DNA of 64,000 bases, from the NCBI GenBank assembly GCA_043513815.1, contig CP121313.1, positions 930,001 to 994,000 of the forward strand. The letters run 5' to 3'. Shown piece after piece: positions 62,433 through 64,000 of this stretch. How positions within the stretch are numbered: position 1 is the stretch's first letter; the number at the start of each line of letters is the position of its first letter. The notes beneath the pieces were generated by a model. That model searched no databases. It was not told where the DNA came from and saw only the letters and a program-made list of their open reading frames with translations. A program made the translations under genes and the position numbers. The stretch is from JANQIO01 sp043513815. GTDB lineage: Bacteria > Pseudomonadota > Gammaproteobacteria > Pseudomonadales > Halieaceae.

Positions 62433-64000
62433 CTAGCCCTGGTTGATGTTTTCGTATTGGGAAAAGTCGGGCAGGATGGGCGCGAGAATCTCCTTCAACT
62501 CATCCAGGTGCTGGTCGTAGTTGCGCCAGTAGTGGATGGACCGGGTGTACACCGGCTGGCGAACCTGCTCGGAGCTGGCCGTGCGCACGGGTCGATCAGT
62601 CTGGTAGAAGTTGATGCAATCGTCCTCCCAGGGCAACTCGCAATAGTCCAGCAGCCGGCGTACCTCGCCCTCGAAATCAGTCACCAGTTCCTCGTACTGT
62701 ATGCGATGCACGCGGCCGGGCAACACTGTGTCCCAGTGCTCCATCATGTCCAGGTACTGCAGGTAGTACTCGCCCAGGTCCTGCAGGTCGTAGAGGAAAG
62801 ACTGGCCCTTGGCGAACAGCTGTCGGTAGCAGCTCAGGCAAGTGTCCAGCGGATAGCGCCGGGCGTCGATGATCTTTGCATTGGGCAGGATCAGGTGCAG
62901 GAAGCCGATGCTGGCGAAATTGTTGGGGTTTTTATCGATGAAGCGCGGCTTGTCCAGTTGGCGGTGGAACTCCGCCCACTGCAGGTATTTTTGTCCCAGG
63001 GCGTTCAGGTGCCGTTCGCCCAGTTCAATCACCGCTCGCGGGTAGTTCACACCGTCGGCCCGGTTGTGGTTCAGGGAGGTCGCCGTGCGACCCAGGTAAG
63101 GCAGTTCCGCTGTGCCTTCGACCAGGCTGTGACTGGCGAGAATCTGTTCCAGCAGGGTGGAGCCGGAGCGCGGCAGCCCGACGATGAAGATCGGCGCTGG
63201 TTCAGGATTGCCCAGCCCGGACTTCTCGGCCAGCAGTTCGGCGTTGAACACCTCGCGCAGCTCGCTGTTGGTCATCTCCGTGCGCACCGGGTCGTAGCTT
63301 TCCAGGGAGCGCTGCAGGCTGTTGCCCTCCCGATAAAACTGCCAGGCCCGGTCGAAGTCGCCGGCGTCTTCGCTGGCCTTGGCCAGGGCGAACAGGAAGT
63401 TCACCCGGGAACGATCCTTCAGGTCCTCCCGCGCCAGAATCTGCTCCATGGAGACCAGTTCATCCTGCGAGAAACGGAAGGTCTTGAGGTTGGCCATGCT
63501 CCAGTAGATCTCGCCGTCATCGGGGCGCAGTCGGATGCACTCGCGATAGGCTCGGATGGCCTCCTCCTGCTCTCCCACGGTTTTCAGTGTGTGCCCCAGG
63601 CCGAGCAGGGCGCCGGCATGGGCGGGTTGTACTTCTATGGCCTTGCGATAGGCGTCTACCGCATCGTAGGTTCGTCCCGCTTCGGCCAGGGCGGAGCCCA
63701 GCAGAAAGTGGGGTTTGCCACTGTGTGGGTGCAGGCGCGCAGTTTCGGATATGCACTCGATGGCCTCTTCATGACGGTGCTGCTCGTTCAGTAGCGTGCC
63801 CAGGTCCAGGTGTGCCAGGGCAAAGTCGGGGGCCACCGCGATGGCGCGGCGCAGCAGCGATTCTGCTTCTTCGGGCAAGCCCTGTGCCGAGGCGACCCCG
63901 GCCAGCAGCCGCATGGCGTCCACATTGCGGGGGTTTTCCTTTAGCAGCCTGCGGTAGATGCGCTCTGCCTCAGGGTACTTGCCCTGCTTGTGAAGCTCTG
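62433..64000 (-). CDS. TPR-sulfotransferase fusion protein (5' end beyond the window)
   Basis: The open frame continues to the right edge, so the start of the gene is outside. The visible 521 residues begin with tetratricopeptide repeats (several 34-residue units with A/G at the standard positions) and end in a sulfotransferase domain: IFIVGLPRSGSTLLEQIL is the PAPS 5'-phosphosulfate loop, FIDKNPNN and IIDARRYPLDTCLSCY are typical downstream strands. This kind of fused enzyme probably modifies cell-surface or small-molecule acceptors. The acceptor is unknown. Confidence 0.87.
   Translation of the reverse strand, partial: ELHKQGKYPEAERIYRRLLKENPRNVDAMRLLAGVASAQGLPEEAESLLRRAIAVAPDFALAHLDLGTLLNEQHRHEEAIECISETARLHPHSGKPHFLLGSALAEAGRTYDAVDAYRKAIEVQPAHAGALLGLGHTLKTVGEQEEAIRAYRECIRLRPDDGEIYWSMANLKTFRFSQDELVSMEQILAREDLKDRSRVNFLFALAKASEDAGDFDRAWQFYREGNSLQRSLESYDPVRTEMTNSELREVFNAELLAEKSGLGNPEPAPIFIVGLPRSGSTLLEQILASHSLVEGTAELPYLGRTATSLNHNRADGVNYPRAVIELGERHLNALGQKYLQWAEFHRQLDKPRFIDKNPNNFASIGFLHLILPNAKIIDARRYPLDTCLSCYRQLFAKGQSFLYDLQDLGEYYLQYLDMMEHWDTVLPGRVHRIQYEELVTDFEGEVRRLLDYCELPWEDDCINFYQTDRPVRTASSEQVRQPVYTRSIHYWRNYDQHLDELKEILAPILPDFSQYENINQG

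Noticed and set aside
61710..63794. 694-codon plus-strand open frame opposite the lipoprotein and sulfotransferase genes
   Set aside because: It lies opposite genes with strong TPR and sulfotransferase motifs and shows no known domain.

Overview
The window is about 64 kb of high-G+C chromosomal DNA from a gammaproteobacterium, most likely a marine member of the Halieaceae (OM60/NOR5 group) or a close relative. This is an inference from gene content and order: apbC-dcd-bepA, purN-purM facing a DUF2066 gene, perM and hda, plus many acyl-CoA enzymes, secreted peptidases and a TonB-dependent receptor. No rRNA, tRNA, CRISPR array, insertion sequence or prophage gene was recognised. Coding density is very high, with one gap above 300 bp (801-1138). 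All complete genes look intact; the last gene runs off the right edge.

Layout. 0-6.3 kb: an SDR, a secreted zinc metalloprotease with a PA domain and a small exported partner, a lone HMG-CoA reductase, a DUF1761 membrane protein and a secreted S10 carboxypeptidase. 6.3-17.4 kb: housekeeping genes (apbC, dcd, a BepA-like protease, purMN, DUF2066, perM, hda, an OmpA-family protein), then an unrecognised coiled-coil membrane protein paired with a VWA protein behind a CRP-like palindrome. 17.5-24.8 kb: amino-acid catabolism, with an omega-amidase/aminotransferase pair, an Lrp-type regulator, and a divergent fused indolepyruvate oxidoreductase plus Leu/Phe dehydrogenase. 24.8-36.7 kb: small proteins, a YhhQ-type transporter, an SDR and a MatB-like ligase on the minus strand; a PTPS-family protein; a glutaryl-CoA dehydrogenase/CoA-transferase pair with a divergent LysR regulator; a membrane protein, an Asp/Asn hydroxylase-like protein and an M13 peptidase.

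37-56.4 kb is the most unusual part. A BetI-like TetR gene (followed by an acyl-CoA dehydrogenase gene) faces a long run of plus-strand genes across a perfect 36-bp palindrome. The run encodes a class III aminotransferase, three PYROXD2-like FAD oxidoreductases, a GcvT-like methyltransferase, an ADP-forming acyl-CoA synthetase, an enoyl-CoA hydratase, a glutamine-synthetase-like ligase, a Rieske oxygenase alpha subunit, a PuuC-like aldehyde dehydrogenase, an SSS symporter and an MFS permease. Stop/start overlaps suggest coordinated expression. I infer a catabolic pathway for an imported amine, perhaps N-methylated, that may combine gamma-glutamylation, oxidative demethylation and CoA-dependent steps. 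The substrate is not identifiable from sequence.

56.5-64 kb: a heme-type membrane protein candidate, a small unknown, a large TonB-dependent receptor, a propeller-like protein, a lipoprotein and a TPR-sulfotransferase cut by the window edge.
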